From Phyllobacterium myrsinacearum (GTDB lineage: Bacteria; Pseudomonadota; Alphaproteobacteria; Rhizobiales; Rhizobiaceae): a stretch of DNA of 40,741 nt. Position 1 is the stretch's first letter; the number at the start of each line of letters is the position of its first letter. The stretch lies in contig NZ_JACGXN010000019.1 in assembly GCF_014138285.1 (NCBI RefSeq), positions 1-40,741 on the forward strand. The letters run 5' to 3'. A program made the translations under genes and the position numbers. Shown here piece after piece: positions 25,248 to 34,248 of this stretch. The notes beneath the pieces were generated by a model that was not told the DNA's origin, ran no database searches, and was given only the letters and a program-made list of their open reading frames with translations.

Positions 25248-26018
25248 CTAATGCGAACCAAGCGTCCGAAATGTCGTTGCCAGACTGGATTGTGTGTCGG
25301 CGGTTGGCCTGTATTCCAGCCCGACAAAACCGTCATAGCCGTTGTCAAACAGCCAATGCAGGGATTTTGACAATTCCAGCGTCCCGCTCCCGGGCTCATT
25401 GCGGCCGGGATGGTCGGCAACGTGGACGTGCGCAACGCGGTCAATCCGGTCTTTGAGCACGTTTGCGGTGTCTTCCCCCATGACGAGGGAATGGTAGATA
25501 TCGTAGACAATCCTGATTTCCGGACGGTTTACTTCATCGACAATATCAAGTCCTTCAACCGTTGAATGAAGAAAATAACCCTTATGGTCGATGAGCGTGT
25601 TGAGTGGCTCAAGACCGAGGACAACGCCCGTTCCGGCAAGCACATCGGCAGCATGACCGAGGCAGTCGACAAGAGCCTGATGTTGCTCGGCGCGGGTGCG
25701 GCCGGGAAGATCATCCCCGGCCTGCGCGATAAGCACTTTGGCACCGAGCCGGTTTGCCATTTCGGCGCTGGCCCGCAGGCCAACCAGAAAGGCATCATGC
25801 GATGCAGTATCCGTCAACGGAATCATGGGTTCCGCGACCAGACTGGACAAAGACAGTTTGGTTTCAGCCAGCGCCTTCTCGACAGCCGGTATATCCTTTT
25901 CCGTCCATTTCCAGAACTCGATGGCGTCCAGCCCTGCATCTCTTGCCAGACGGATGCGGTTGGCGAAATCAGGCGACTCCGAAGCAAACAACCACTCGAT
26001 ACATGCCGAATACTTCAT
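25248..26018 (-). CDS. Hydroxypyruvate isomerase-like TIM-barrel protein
   Basis: 256 residues, the size of Hyi/OtnI-type isomerases. Metal-site residues are visible: Glu137 in LGLEPLN, Asp173 and His176 in VYDIYHS, His198/His203 in HVHVADHPGR and Glu235 in GLEYRP. HVHVADHPGR and NEPGSGTL are characteristic of this subfamily. The start ATG has GAGGGGGAAG immediately upstream. It is 46 bp after the oxidoreductase fusion and continues the same minus-strand operon. Hydroxypyruvate isomerase proper is only one possibility, since relatives isomerise other keto acids or tetronates. Confidence 0.82.
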   Translation of the reverse strand: MKYSACIEWLFASESPDFANRIRLARDAGLDAIEFWKWTEKDIPAVEKALAETKLSLSSLVAEPMIPLTDTASHDAFLVGLRASAEMANRLGAKVLIAQAGDDLPGRTRAEQHQALVDCLGHAADVLAGTGVVLGLEPLNTLIDHKGYFLHSTVEGLDIVDEVNRPEIRIVYDIYHSLVMGEDTANVLKDRIDRVAHVHVADHPGRNEPGSGTLELSKSLHWLFDNGYDGFVGLEYRPTADTQSSLATTFRTLGSH

Positions 26019-26064
26019 CGCTTCCCCCTCGCTGACTTCGCCCTCCTGCTTGCCATATATGGAC

Positions 26065-28071
26065 CTATCCTTCCAGCCATTTCACCTGCTCGGGTGTAAG
26101 ATTGATGTCAAGTGCGGAAAGGCTGTCCTCAAGCTCGCCAAGGGTCCGGGGGCCGATAAGCGGAATGACAGGGAAGGGCTGGGCAAGCACATAGGCGAGA
26201 GCCACGTGAATTGGACTGCGGCCCAGTTTGCCTGCCAGTTCGATCGCCCGGTCACGCCGCCCAAAGTTCCTGTCGGAATACCAGACGCGCACCAGTTCTT
26301 CGTCGTCCTGCTTGTCCCGGCCGGCGCGATCCGTAAAGAAGCCGCGCCCCTGACTTGACCAGGCGAAATTCGGCATTTGCCTGGTGTTCAGCCACGTTTT
26401 CCAAGCGTCATCCGAAGCTGCAACACAACCGGCCCAGATCGGGTCCAGCATTTCGGCGAGCGAGAAATTATTCGACAGGGCGCCGGGCGCCGTTTTGTCA
26501 TTCTTCGCTGCATAGGCAATTGCTTCATCCATGCGCTCGCGAGTCCAGTTTGATCCGCCGAACGGACCGCGGATCCGGCCAGCCCGAACCTCGGCGTCCA
26601 TGGCGTCGACAAACTCGCCGACAGGAATATCGGGATTGTCGCGGTGCATGAAATAGACGTCGACGTGATCTGTCTTCAGGCGATCGAGCGACCGCGAGAG
26701 CTGTTTGCCGATGGCATCGGGATAGCAAAGCGGAGAATGGGCACCCTTGCCGATCAGGACAATATCTTCGCGTGGAACATTGCGGCTGGTGTGCCAATCG
26801 CCGAAGATTTCCTCGGTCTTCCCCCCGGCATAAATATAGGCCGTATCAAATAGATTGCCGCCCGCCTCATAATAGGCGTCCAACGTCAGAGAACCTGCCG
26901 CGAAGTTGGGAAAGAACTCAAATCCCAGCGCCACGGATGAAGCGGGTTTTGCAAGACCGGGAATTGCACGCTTTGGCACGCTCTTGCCTTGTACAGGCTT
27001 ACTGCCGGAAATTGTTTTTGTTCGCTTGGTAGCCTTTTCAATGCTGTACTCGAGTCCGATAGCAGCACGCCACCGATCCAGAACATGCAGATTCCCGATC
27101 GAATCTGCCCAGCTCATTCCGGGAGCTGCAAATTCCTGCCGTTTTTCACGAATGGCCTTGGCCGCCGCGTCCACCTCGAAGGAATAGAGCCAACGACTTT
27201 CCTCTACTTCGATGATTTCATGCACACCACCAGGGCGGAAAATCTCGATCTTACCCACACCACCCTTTTGACCGGAAGCATACCAGAAATCCTTGACCTC
27301 AATACGGCCCTGCGTGCCGATAATACGGAGAGTGTTGTCCTGTTCCGCCATGATCGAGCACGAGACTTCGGCAACAATCCCGTTCGAAAATTTGAGCAGT
27401 GCGGATGCCCATTCATCGACACCCGTCTGGCCGAGATGCCCAACACCGGAAACAGCTTCCGGTTCGAGGAACGGTTTGCCTTCGAAGCTTCCCGCTATCA
27501 GTCGCACCATGGAAACGGGGTAACCGCCAACGTCGAGAATACCGCCGCCCGCTGTCTCATTGGCAAACAGCCGGTGTTCCGGTTTAACGCTGCCCATGTT
27601 GAAGCCGAAGCTTGACCGGATGATGCGGATATCGCCAATGATACCGCTTTTGACGAGTTCGATAAGTATGGCGGTTTGCGGGTGGACCCGGTACATGAAT
27701 GCCTCGCCGGCAAACACGCCTGCCTTGCGCGCTTCATGGAAAATCGCATCGGCATCATAGGCGCTGAGTGCAATGGGCTTTTCCACGAGCACATGCTTTC
27801 CGGCGCGGATGGCCTTGATCGCCCATTCAGCGTGACCGGTGTGGGGCGTTGCGATGTAGATGGCGTCGATTTCGGGATCGCTCAGCAAAGCGTCATATCC
27901 GTTGACAATGCGGGCACCGGGAAAATGGGCTGCGAGGTCCGGCTTGCCCGGATTACGCGAGGCAATGGCGACGAGCGTCCCCGTGGTGGAATGGGCTACG
28001 CCGTCGGCAAACGTGCGGGCTATGGTGCCAGGGCCGATAATACCCCAGCGGATCGATGGTGTGTCAGTCAT
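26065..28071 (-). CDS. Fusion protein: Gfo/Idh/MocA oxidoreductase joined to an aldo/keto reductase
   Basis: 668 residues with two complete oxidoreductase domains in one frame. Residues 1 to about 345 are a Gfo/Idh/MocA NAD(P)-dependent sugar dehydrogenase: Rossmann IIGPGTIA (11-18), catalytic EKP (97-99, Lys98) and the domain-2 segment GGGILDVGGYPVSM (175-188). A linker rich in Lys/Ser/Pro (about 346-375) leads to an aldo/keto reductase barrel (376-668) with its tetrad Asp409, Tyr414, Lys442 and His476, and NADPH-loop elements near IPLIGPRT (636-643). Both active sites look intact, so the protein could run two coupled redox steps, for example oxidising one position of a sugar and reducing another while recycling cofactor. 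It lies between the transporter ATPase and the isomerase of the same operon. AGAGGACA precedes the ATG. Confidence 0.88.
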   Translation of the reverse strand: MTDTPSIRWGIIGPGTIARTFADGVAHSTTGTLVAIASRNPGKPDLAAHFPGARIVNGYDALLSDPEIDAIYIATPHTGHAEWAIKAIRAGKHVLVEKPIALSAYDADAIFHEARKAGVFAGEAFMYRVHPQTAILIELVKSGIIGDIRIIRSSFGFNMGSVKPEHRLFANETAGGGILDVGGYPVSMVRLIAGSFEGKPFLEPEAVSGVGHLGQTGVDEWASALLKFSNGIVAEVSCSIMAEQDNTLRIIGTQGRIEVKDFWYASGQKGGVGKIEIFRPGGVHEIIEVEESRWLYSFEVDAAAKAIREKRQEFAAPGMSWADSIGNLHVLDRWRAAIGLEYSIEKATKRTKTISGSKPVQGKSVPKRAIPGLAKPASSVALGFEFFPNFAAGSLTLDAYYEAGGNLFDTAYIYAGGKTEEIFGDWHTSRNVPREDIVLIGKGAHSPLCYPDAIGKQLSRSLDRLKTDHVDVYFMHRDNPDIPVGEFVDAMDAEVRAGRIRGPFGGSNWTRERMDEAIAYAAKNDKTAPGALSNNFSLAEMLDPIWAGCVAASDDAWKTWLNTRQMPNFAWSSQGRGFFTDRAGRDKQDDEELVRVWYSDRNFGRRDRAIELAGKLGRSPIHVALAYVLAQPFPVIPLIGPRTLGELEDSLSALDINLTPEQVKWLEG

Positions 28072-28134
28072 GCTATGTCCTCTTTGGATGGATTGCGGCC
28101 CACCGGGAGTGTGACCGGGAAAGTGAAATCAGGT

Positions 28135-29223
28135 TTATCGAAGCCTGTTCCCTGTCTTGTCGAACAGCAGGGCGTGGCTGGATTTGATGGCAACAGTCAG
28201 CGTGTCGGTCTTAATCTCATTGCGCGATTCCTCGCGTTCGATGATCAGTTGTTCGCCGCCCGCAACATTGGCGTAGATGTAACTCGTGTTACCGAGATGT
28301 TCGGCAACATCCACCGCAATTGTAAGGTCGGCGACGCCTTCGCCTGCCTTGGCAAAGTGCTCGGGTCGTACGCCCAGCGTGACCGCGTCACCAATAGCAG
28401 GTGGCGGATTCTTGAGCGGTAAACTCAGTCGGACATTGCCTTGATTAAGGAGTGTCAGGGTTACGTTGTCGCTGTCTGTAGCCGTGACCTCCGCGCTCAT
28501 GAAGTTCATTTTCGGTGAGCCGACGAAACCGGCCACGAACTGGTTGGCGGGATTGTCGTAGAGATCGAGCGGCGCACCGATCTGTTCGATGTTGCCGCCA
28601 CGCAGCACCACGATCTTGTCTGCCAGTGTCATGGCTTCAGTCTGATCATGGGTCACGTAGATCATCGTCGTGCCCAATTCCTTGTGCAGCCGGGAAATCT
28701 CGACGCGCATCTGCACCCTCAGTTCCGCATCAAGATTGGATAGGGGTTCATCAAACAGGAAAACTCGTGGCTCACGAACGATGGCGCGGCCAATGGCGAC
28801 ACGCTGGCGCTGTCCGCCCGAGAGCTGCTTCGGGCGGCGTTGCATCAGCTCCTTTATCTGAAGAATGTCCGCCACCCTCTGCACGCGGCGATCCGTATCG
28901 GCCTTGGGGTTGCCGGTCATGCGCAGTCCAAAAGCGAGATTCTGTTCGACAGTCATGTGCGGATAAAGCGCGTAGGACTGGAACACCATGGCAATGCCGC
29001 GGTCAGCGGGCTCGACGTCATTAACCAGCGTATCACCGATATGGATTTCGCCGTCCGTTATGTGCTCGAGGCCAGCAATCATGCGCAGCAATGTGGATTT
29101 ACCGCAACCGGAGGGACCGACAAAGACCACGAATTCGCCATCGGCCACATCGAGGCTGGCGTTACGGATGATCTCGTAGGAACCGAAACGCTTGACGACA
29201 TTTTTGAGTGAAAGTTCGGCCAT
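28135..29223 (-). CDS. ABC sugar transporter ATP-binding protein (MalK/UgpC-like)
   Basis: 362 residues with Walker [11 protein letters not shown]-loop [13 protein letters not shown], signature [14 protein letters not shown], Walker [13 protein letters not shown], switch VTHDQ and a C-terminal TOBE domain ([11 protein letters not shown]). The open frame runs on to 29526 inside the permease gene. ATG 29223, behind AGGGAAA, gives the normal start [14 protein letters not shown]. It is 11 bp after the second permease and 63 bp before the fusion oxidoreductase. Confidence 0.92.
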   Translation of the reverse strand: MAELSLKNVVKRFGSYEIIRNASLDVADGEFVVFVGPSGCGKSTLLRMIAGLEHITDGEIHIGDTLVNDVEPADRGIAMVFQSYALYPHMTVEQNLAFGLRMTGNPKADTDRRVQRVADILQIKELMQRRPKQLSGGQRQRVAIGRAIVREPRVFLFDEPLSNLDAELRVQMRVEISRLHKELGTTMIYVTHDQTEAMTLADKIVVLRGGNIEQIGAPLDLYDNPANQFVAGFVGSPKMNFMSAEVTATDSDNVTLTLLNQGNVRLSLPLKNPPPAIGDAVTLGVRPEHFAKAGEGVADLTIAVDVAEHLGNTSYIYANVAGGEQLIIEREESRNEIKTDTLTVAIKSSHALLFDKTGNRLR

Positions 29224-29234
29224 GCGGCATTTCC

Positions 29235-30071
29235 CTATTTGATGGCGCCAGCGGCGATGCCGGCGATGAAGTGGCGCTGCAGAAGAATGAAAATGACGAG
29301 GATCGGCGCTGTGAGCATGACGGCACCGGCCATGATACCGCCCCACGACACCTTGGTAAGGCCTATCAATGTTCCGAGCGCCACAGGAGCGGTCAGCATG
29401 CCGGGGCGTGAATTGATCAGCAGCGGCCAGAGGTAATTGTTCCAGGATGCCAGAAAGAGAATGATTGCCAGTGCCGCCATGGTTGGCCTTGCAAGGGGCA
29501 GGGCAATGCGCAGAAAGATCTGCCATTCCTTGACGCCTTCCACCCGTGCTGCATCGAAAAGTTCAGCGGGCATCATTGAAAAGGCCTGCCGCATGAACAG
29601 CACACCAAGCGAATTGAAGAGCGGCGGTACGATGAGCGCGATCCAGGTGTTCGCCATCTTGAATTCCCGCGCTACCATGATGAATTGCGGGATCACCACG
29701 ACGAAATAGGGGAGGGTGATCGTGCCGAGGATGATTGCGATGACCAGCGACTTGCCGACGAATTGGTAACGGGCGAGAGCCCAGCCTGCCATGGAGGTGA
29801 GGAGAACCGACAGGATTGTGTAGACGATCGCGACACTGACGGAGATCATCAGGGCGCGAATGAAATCCGTGTCTGCCTGCAGATTGCTCAGATTTTCGAG
29901 GAAATGCGTGGATGGCAGGAGTTCGATCTGCGGGCTGAAAATGCCGTAGTCCGGCATGGTCGCGAACACGAGCATCATCCACAATGGAAACAGCCAGATA
30001 ATTGCCAGAGGAATCAGGACTGCATGCAGTGCCAGCGAGCGGACCAGAGTCGATCGTGATTGGGATTTCAT
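29235..30071 (-). CDS. ABC sugar transporter permease (MalG/UgpE-like)
   Basis: 278 residues from ATG 30071, whose ATGA overlaps the stop of the first permease. It has six membrane segments and the EAA loop [18 protein letters not shown] (about residue 170). The open frame continues to 30500 but that part reads through the other permease gene in another frame. It works with the adjacent permease and ATPase as a CUT1 importer. Confidence 0.9.
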   Translation of the reverse strand: MKSQSRSTLVRSLALHAVLIPLAIIWLFPLWMMLVFATMPDYGIFSPQIELLPSTHFLENLSNLQADTDFIRALMISVSVAIVYTILSVLLTSMAGWALARYQFVGKSLVIAIILGTITLPYFVVVIPQFIMVAREFKMANTWIALIVPPLFNSLGVLFMRQAFSMMPAELFDAARVEGVKEWQIFLRIALPLARPTMAALAIILFLASWNNYLWPLLINSRPGMLTAPVALGTLIGLTKVSWGGIMAGAVMLTAPILVIFILLQRHFIAGIAAGAIK

Positions 30072-30928
30072 TTCTGGTCCCTCCCAACCCAAAGATTGAG
30101 CAGCGAAATGACGATTGCCAGTGCGGCCATGGTGTAGGCGATGGCCGAGGCGTAGCCGAAATTGAGTGAGGTAAAGCCTTGCCGGTAGAGGAACAGACCA
30201 AGGGTTTCCGTGCCGCCGCCGGGCCCACCGCGATTGGTGATGAGCATTGGTTCGGTGAAGAGCTGCATGGAGCCGATGATCGACAGGATCACACAGAAAA
30301 GGATAATCGGCTTCAGAAGTGGCAGTGTGATGTAGATGAACTGCCTGGCCTTGCTCACGCGATCCAGCGTTGCCGCTTCGTAGACATCGCCGGGAATGGA
30401 TTGAAGTCCGGCCAGAATGATAATCGCATTGTACCCGGCCCATCGCCAAGTCACAGCGATGATGAGGAGCGCCATGGCCGCGGGAGCCTCTGCAAACCAC
30501 GAAATGGAAGGGATGCCGACACTGTTCAGCAGCTTGTTGATGATGCCGAAATCAAGATTGAACATGAGGCGGAACACGGCGGCATAGGCGACTTCTCCGA
30601 CGACGACGGGTGCGAAGAAGGCAAAGCGGAAAAGACCGCGCGCCTTCAGAAGCGGGGAGTTGAGCAGCACAGCCATGACTGTCGCCAGCGTGATCATCAC
30701 TGGAACCTGAACGATCAGGATGATCATCGTGTTCTTCAGTGCATTGTAGAAGGCGGGATCGTTAAACAACCGGCCCCAGTTGGCGCCAAGACTGAAAACC
30801 CAGGGATTTACGCGGGTGTTCTGAAACGACATCAGAAACGAACTGATGATCGGCCATATCCAGAAGGTCGCAAAAATCATGAGGTAGGGGGCAAGGAACC
30901 CATAGGCGGCCCGGTTGCGCAGTTGCAT
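30068..30928 (-). CDS. ABC sugar transporter permease (MalF/UgpA-like)
   Basis: 286 residues, six membrane segments, EAA loop GDVYEAATLDRVSKARQF (about residue 187) and the family motif RGGPGGGTETLGL. ATG 30928 has GGAGG six bases upstream; a TTG one codon earlier would be too near. A strong hairpin lies between this gene and the binding-protein gene ahead of it. Its arginine in place of the usual glycine/alanine in the EAA loop centre (TLDRVSK against the common IDGAS) is a minor oddity. Confidence 0.9.
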   Translation of the reverse strand: MQLRNRAAYGFLAPYLMIFATFWIWPIISSFLMSFQNTRVNPWVFSLGANWGRLFNDPAFYNALKNTMIILIVQVPVMITLATVMAVLLNSPLLKARGLFRFAFFAPVVVGEVAYAAVFRLMFNLDFGIINKLLNSVGIPSISWFAEAPAAMALLIIAVTWRWAGYNAIIILAGLQSIPGDVYEAATLDRVSKARQFIYITLPLLKPIILFCVILSIIGSMQLFTEPMLITNRGGPGGGTETLGLFLYRQGFTSLNFGYASAIAYTMAALAIVISLLNLWVGRDQK

Positions 30929-30972
30929 CAAATGTCCTCCGCTACGATGAAGTCAGTCAGGTCTTCCACCTG

Positions 30973-31008
30973 AATGCCGGACGCGTGCTCCCACACACAT
31001 CCGGCACT
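30973..31008 (-). terminator. Hairpin between binding-protein and permease genes (attenuator or RNA stabiliser)
   Basis: On the minus strand AGTGCCGGATGTGTG (31008-30994) pairs along its full length with CACGCGTCCGGCATT (30987-30973), counting three G-T pairs, around loop TGGGAG. It begins five bases after the binding-protein stop. No T run follows, so stabilising the upstream message and partly reducing readthrough is more likely than full termination. Confidence 0.6.
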
Positions 31009-31012
31009 GAGC

Positions 31013-32293
31013 TTATTGAGCGATTGGAAGCCCTGTTGCCGATGCGATCTGGTTTGCTGCATCATCGAGTGCAGCTTTTGCGTCCGGATAACCGCTTGCA
31101 AAATATTTGGTCTGGGCGGCCTTGTAGATTCCGTCTGCATCACTCTGAAACGCGGTACCGCGACTTGCTACGACCTTTGGCAATGTTCCGAGGATATCGG
31201 ACCAGACTGCTTGCCCGCCCCAATAGGCCTGTGGTTCGGAAACGAAGGGTTGCTTCTCGGCACTGAGGAGTGAAGGGACCAGGCCGAAGCTCTTGAGCAT
31301 GGCGATCTGCCCTTCATCCGTGCCAAGCGCGTAATTCAGATAGGTCCATGCCGCCTCCTTGTTCTGAGACCCGTTGCTGATCGCCAGCGAAGAACCGCCG
31401 AGATTGGCCGCATGCGGTCCATCAGGTGTAAGGCTCGGCATCAGATAGACGCCCCATTTGCCCGCAAGTTTGGGGGAATTGGTCCGGATGGTGCCCTCGT
31501 ACCAGCCGCCATAAAGCTGGCTCGCCACAGTACCGGCAGTATTGGCTTGAACTTTTTCGTCCCAGTTGGCCGCCGTGAGCGTGCCGGCGTCTTTCATCTG
31601 CTTGATCTTATCCAGCGTTGCAATACATGCGGGCTGGTTGATGGTGATGGTCTGGCCATCTGTAGAGAAGAACCCGCAGCCCTGTTCGTTGGAGATCATG
31701 CGGAACCATTCGCTATCGCCATTGAAATCCGCTTGGGCCATGACAACGCCGGGATTGGCGGTGGCGATTTTCTTGCCAGCGGCGATAAAATCATCCCACG
31801 TCCTGACGCCTTTGGGATCGATTCCAGCTTTCTCGTAGTAATCACGCCGGTAGAACACGGCGACGGGCCCGGAGTCCCAGGGCATGGCATAAGCCACATC
31901 ACTCACTTCCAGCTCGGTGCGTTTGAACTCGGGGAACTTGGCTTGAATTTCGCTGGTGTAACCAAGATCCTTCAGATTGGCGAAACAATCGGGAAAGCGA
32001 TTCCAGAAAATCTCGGCCTCAAAGTTTTCGATAGTCACGATATCCGGCAGACCGTCACCTCCTGCGGCACAGGCAGCGAGCGTCTTGTCAAAGACCTGCT
32101 GATTGCCAAGGTCCTGAACGGTGACCTTTATATCCGGAAACTTTTTGTTGAAGCTCTCAATCGTCGACTTCAGCGACGATGCGGCGACATTCCAGCTCCA
32201 GATGGTGATCTCTGTTGGTTGAGCCAGCGCAGGTATCAAACCCACACCGAATGTTGCGACAAATGCCGTCGCGCCAAGAAATTTACAGCCCAT
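31013..32293 (-). CDS. ABC sugar transporter substrate-binding protein (CUT1, SBP family 1)
   Basis: 426 residues, Sec signal with cleavage near PALA-Q, then the family-1 opening TEITIWSWNVAASSL and IVTIENFEAEIFW. Aromatic residues typical of sugar pockets occur in SWNV and WDSGPVAVFYR. GGGAGG sits seven bases before the ATG. It is the first gene of a minus-strand operon of seven genes running to the LacI regulator, and diverges from a MelR-like activator gene 86 bp away. The ligand is probably a hexoside or sugar alcohol, but nothing in the sequence fixes it. Confidence 0.9.
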   Translation of the reverse strand: MGCKFLGATAFVATFGVGLIPALAQPTEITIWSWNVAASSLKSTIESFNKKFPDIKVTVQDLGNQQVFDKTLAACAAGGDGLPDIVTIENFEAEIFWNRFPDCFANLKDLGYTSEIQAKFPEFKRTELEVSDVAYAMPWDSGPVAVFYRRDYYEKAGIDPKGVRTWDDFIAAGKKIATANPGVVMAQADFNGDSEWFRMISNEQGCGFFSTDGQTITINQPACIATLDKIKQMKDAGTLTAANWDEKVQANTAGTVASQLYGGWYEGTIRTNSPKLAGKWGVYLMPSLTPDGPHAANLGGSSLAISNGSQNKEAAWTYLNYALGTDEGQIAMLKSFGLVPSLLSAEKQPFVSEPQAYWGGQAVWSDILGTLPKVVASRGTAFQSDADGIYKAAQTKYFASGYPDAKAALDDAANQIASATGLPIAQ

Positions 32294-32379
32294 TGAAAAT
32301 CCTCCCTTTTCAATTGCCCGTTCTTTGCGAACATGGCTACACTAACGACAAGGGAGCGGCTGTCTCCCGCAAAGGGAAG
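32294..32379. promoter_or_regulatory. Divergent control region between the sugar operon and the AraC-type activator
   Basis: This 86-bp gap must hold promoters for both directions. It contains the RBS of the binding protein (CCTCCC on this strand, 32301-32306), the inverted repeat GTTC-TTTGC-GAAC (32320-32332), a candidate activator site, and a purine-rich AAAGGGA just before the activator. I could not find convincing -10/-35 pairs by eye. Confidence 0.45.
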
Positions 32380-33306
32380 ATGAATTGGGCGGAAAGTAAG
32401 ATGGGAGAACGGCCGATCTATCAACCGGGTGCGAGCAGCGTCGAGGGGCTGCCAACAGCCCTGCAGATGTTTCACAACCATCCGCCTGTTATGGCCATGC
32501 CCCATTGGCATGCTCAGGTTGAAGTCAACTATATTATCCGCGGTTCTGTACACTACAGGATGAACGATCACGCAATCCGTCTCAGTGCGGGCGACATGTG
32601 TCTGTTCTGGGGTGGTCAGCCGCACCAGATGGATGAATCCTCTGATGATTCGATTTATGCGGGCGCGCATCTGCCTCTCGTGCATTTCTTTCGCATGCGT
32701 TTGCCGGAGAGTGTACCAAGCCAGTTGATGCAGGGAGCAACCCTTGTGACTTCAGCAACAGATGCTGCGGACAGGGAAAACTTTGTGCGATGGCATTCCT
32801 ATGCTCGATCAGGAGACCCGGTGAAGGCAGAACACGCTGTCAATGAATTGCTTCTGCGGGTCGAGCGTGTCGGCTTCGAGCCCTATCGAATAGTTCCCGA
32901 TTGCAAGAAGTTGGCTGCCGGTGAACAATCCAGCCAGCAGTCATCCCGGGTTGTTGCGCGGATGTGTGATTTTATTGCTGGTAACTTCTTGCACGATATC
33001 GACTCGGTCGACATAGCCACGTCGGCAGGGGTCCATCCCAAATATGCGATGAGCGTGTTCAAGAAGTCGACGGGCATGACGTTGAACAATTATGTAAGTC
33101 TTCTTAGACTGTCCTACGCTCAAGCCATGCTGTTGCGGGACGGGGCAAATGTCCTGCAAGTTGCGATGGACAGCGGGTTTGGCTCGCTCAGTGCCTTCAA
33201 TAAGTCATTTCGAAATATCGCAGGCATGTCACCTTCGGACTTCCGGCGCGATATGCGCAGTGGAGGGCAGTTGACAAGTAATATGTCCGGTATTCAGAGC
33301 CAGTGA
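32380..33306 (+). CDS. AraC-family regulator with cupin domain, MelR-like
   Basis: 308 residues. The N-terminal cupin-like domain has MPHWHAQVEVNYIIRGSV and LFWGGQPHQM, close in pattern to SHWHGQVEVN and LFWACTPHQL of E. coli MelR, the melibiose activator, as I remember it. The C-terminal double helix-turn-helix starts about residue 205 (VDIATSAGVHPKYAMSVFKK) and ends with SGFGSLSAFNKSFRNIAGMS and PSDFRRDM. The longer open frame starts inside the divergent gene. ATG 32380 behind AAAGGGA is the first plausible start; ATG 32401 is an alternative. It probably activates the divergent sugar operon when its sugar is present. Confidence 0.88.
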   Translation: MNWAESKMGERPIYQPGASSVEGLPTALQMFHNHPPVMAMPHWHAQVEVNYIIRGSVHYRMNDHAIRLSAGDMCLFWGGQPHQMDESSDDSIYAGAHLPLVHFFRMRLPESVPSQLMQGATLVTSATDAADRENFVRWHSYARSGDPVKAEHAVNELLLRVERVGFEPYRIVPDCKKLAAGEQSSQQSSRVVARMCDFIAGNFLHDIDSVDIATSAGVHPKYAMSVFKKSTGMTLNNYVSLLRLSYAQAMLLRDGANVLQVAMDSGFGSLSAFNKSFRNIAGMSPSDFRRDMRSGGQLTSNMSGIQSQ

Positions 33307-33362
33307 CATGCCGAGCAAGGTAGAGAATGCAGCGTGTTCATAATGAGAATTGTTATTGATCA

Positions 33363-33374
33363 TATAATATTATA
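33363..33374. promoter_or_regulatory. AT-only palindrome upstream of the GntR gene
   Basis: TATAATATTATA is a perfect 12-bp palindrome in the 178-bp gap before the GntR gene, within an AT-rich stretch (33340-33380). It could be an operator for autoregulation or simply overlap a -10 element. It shares the ATA-TAT arm pattern of the site before gguC. Confidence 0.4.
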
Positions 33375-33484
33375 AATGATGAACAGGGAGGGACTGGCGA
33401 AATCGACGGCGTCCGCATATTGCGTGGAATTGATCAATATTTGCTTCGGCAACAAGAAGCAAATTGCCAGTTGCAGGAATAGAA

Positions 33485-34246
33485 TTGGTACAGAACGAAC
33501 TCAGCAATTATGATTTTCGTACCGCGGGCCATTCGCGCACGCATCATGGCCATGTCATGCGCGATCTTGGCTTGCGGATCGTCAACGGTTTCTATCCCGA
33601 GAACAGCATTCTGCCGGGAGACGCGGAACTGCTTGAGCGCTTTGGTGTTTCCAGAACTGTGCTTCGCGAAGCACTGAAGACCCTGGCAGCAAAGGGCCTT
33701 ATCCAGCCCAAAGCCAAGATTGGTACCCGCGTCCTGGAGCGGTCAAACTGGAACCTGTTTGATCCTGATATTCTGGTCTGGCATTTCGAAGCGGGTGCCA
33801 GCGCCAATTTCCTCTCAAGCATTGTAGAAATGCGATTGGCGCTGGAGCCTGAGGCTGCGGGGCTGGCAGCCCTGCGGCGCACCGAAGCGCAGCTTGAGAA
33901 GCTCTATGAGTGGGTTGAACAGATGGGGAGCACCCGGGAAGCACCCGCCCATTTCGTCTACAGCGATTTGCAGTTTCATATCGCTATTGCCGAAGCCTCC
34001 GGCAATCCGTTCATGCGGTCAATCAGTGCCTTGATCGAAGTGGCCCTCGTAACGACATTCACGATCAGTTCGCCCATCCCCAATTCCGAGCGTCATCTGT
34101 ATTCCGTTGCACGGCATAAGGCCATAGCGGATGCCATTAGGGATCAGGATGCGGCGGGGGCGAAGGAAGCCATGCGCGGTGTCATTCAGGATGGTGCCGA
34201 ACGTGTACTTGCGGCTTCGGGTTCTGATTCTGATTCTGGATTATAA
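33485..34246 (+). CDS. GntR-family transcriptional regulator (FadR/FCD type), candidate regulator of the sugar-oxidation genes
   Basis: 253 residues from the chosen TTG. Winged helix-turn-helix at about 35-85 (LPGDAELLERFGVSRTVLRE), then WNLFDPDILVWHFEAG, a linker typical of the regulators of galactonate/gluconate-type genes, and a C-terminal FCD domain with the expected Asp/His ligands (SDLQFHIAIAEASGNP, ARHKAIADAI). Start: CAGGAA lies five bases ahead of TTG 33485. TTG 33464 and ATG 33557 are alternatives, but the last would remove part of the region before the HTH. Its stop is 2 bp from the stop of the sugar dehydrogenase gene, which it probably controls together with gguC. Confidence 0.85.
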   Translation: MVQNELSNYDFRTAGHSRTHHGHVMRDLGLRIVNGFYPENSILPGDAELLERFGVSRTVLREALKTLAAKGLIQPKAKIGTRVLERSNWNLFDPDILVWHFEAGASANFLSSIVEMRLALEPEAAGLAALRRTEAQLEKLYEWVEQMGSTREAPAHFVYSDLQFHIAIAEASGNPFMRSISALIEVALVTTFTISSPIPNSERHLYSVARHKAIADAIRDQDAAGAKEAMRGVIQDGAERVLAASGSDSDSGL

Positions 34247-34248
34247 GC

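Noticed and set aside
25230..25250. Imperfect repeat TAGCAAAACGCTA near the end of the isomerase gene as a second LacI site
   Set aside because: The arms are imperfect and it lies at the gene's 3' end, about 140 bp upstream of lacI, without promoter elements I could identify.
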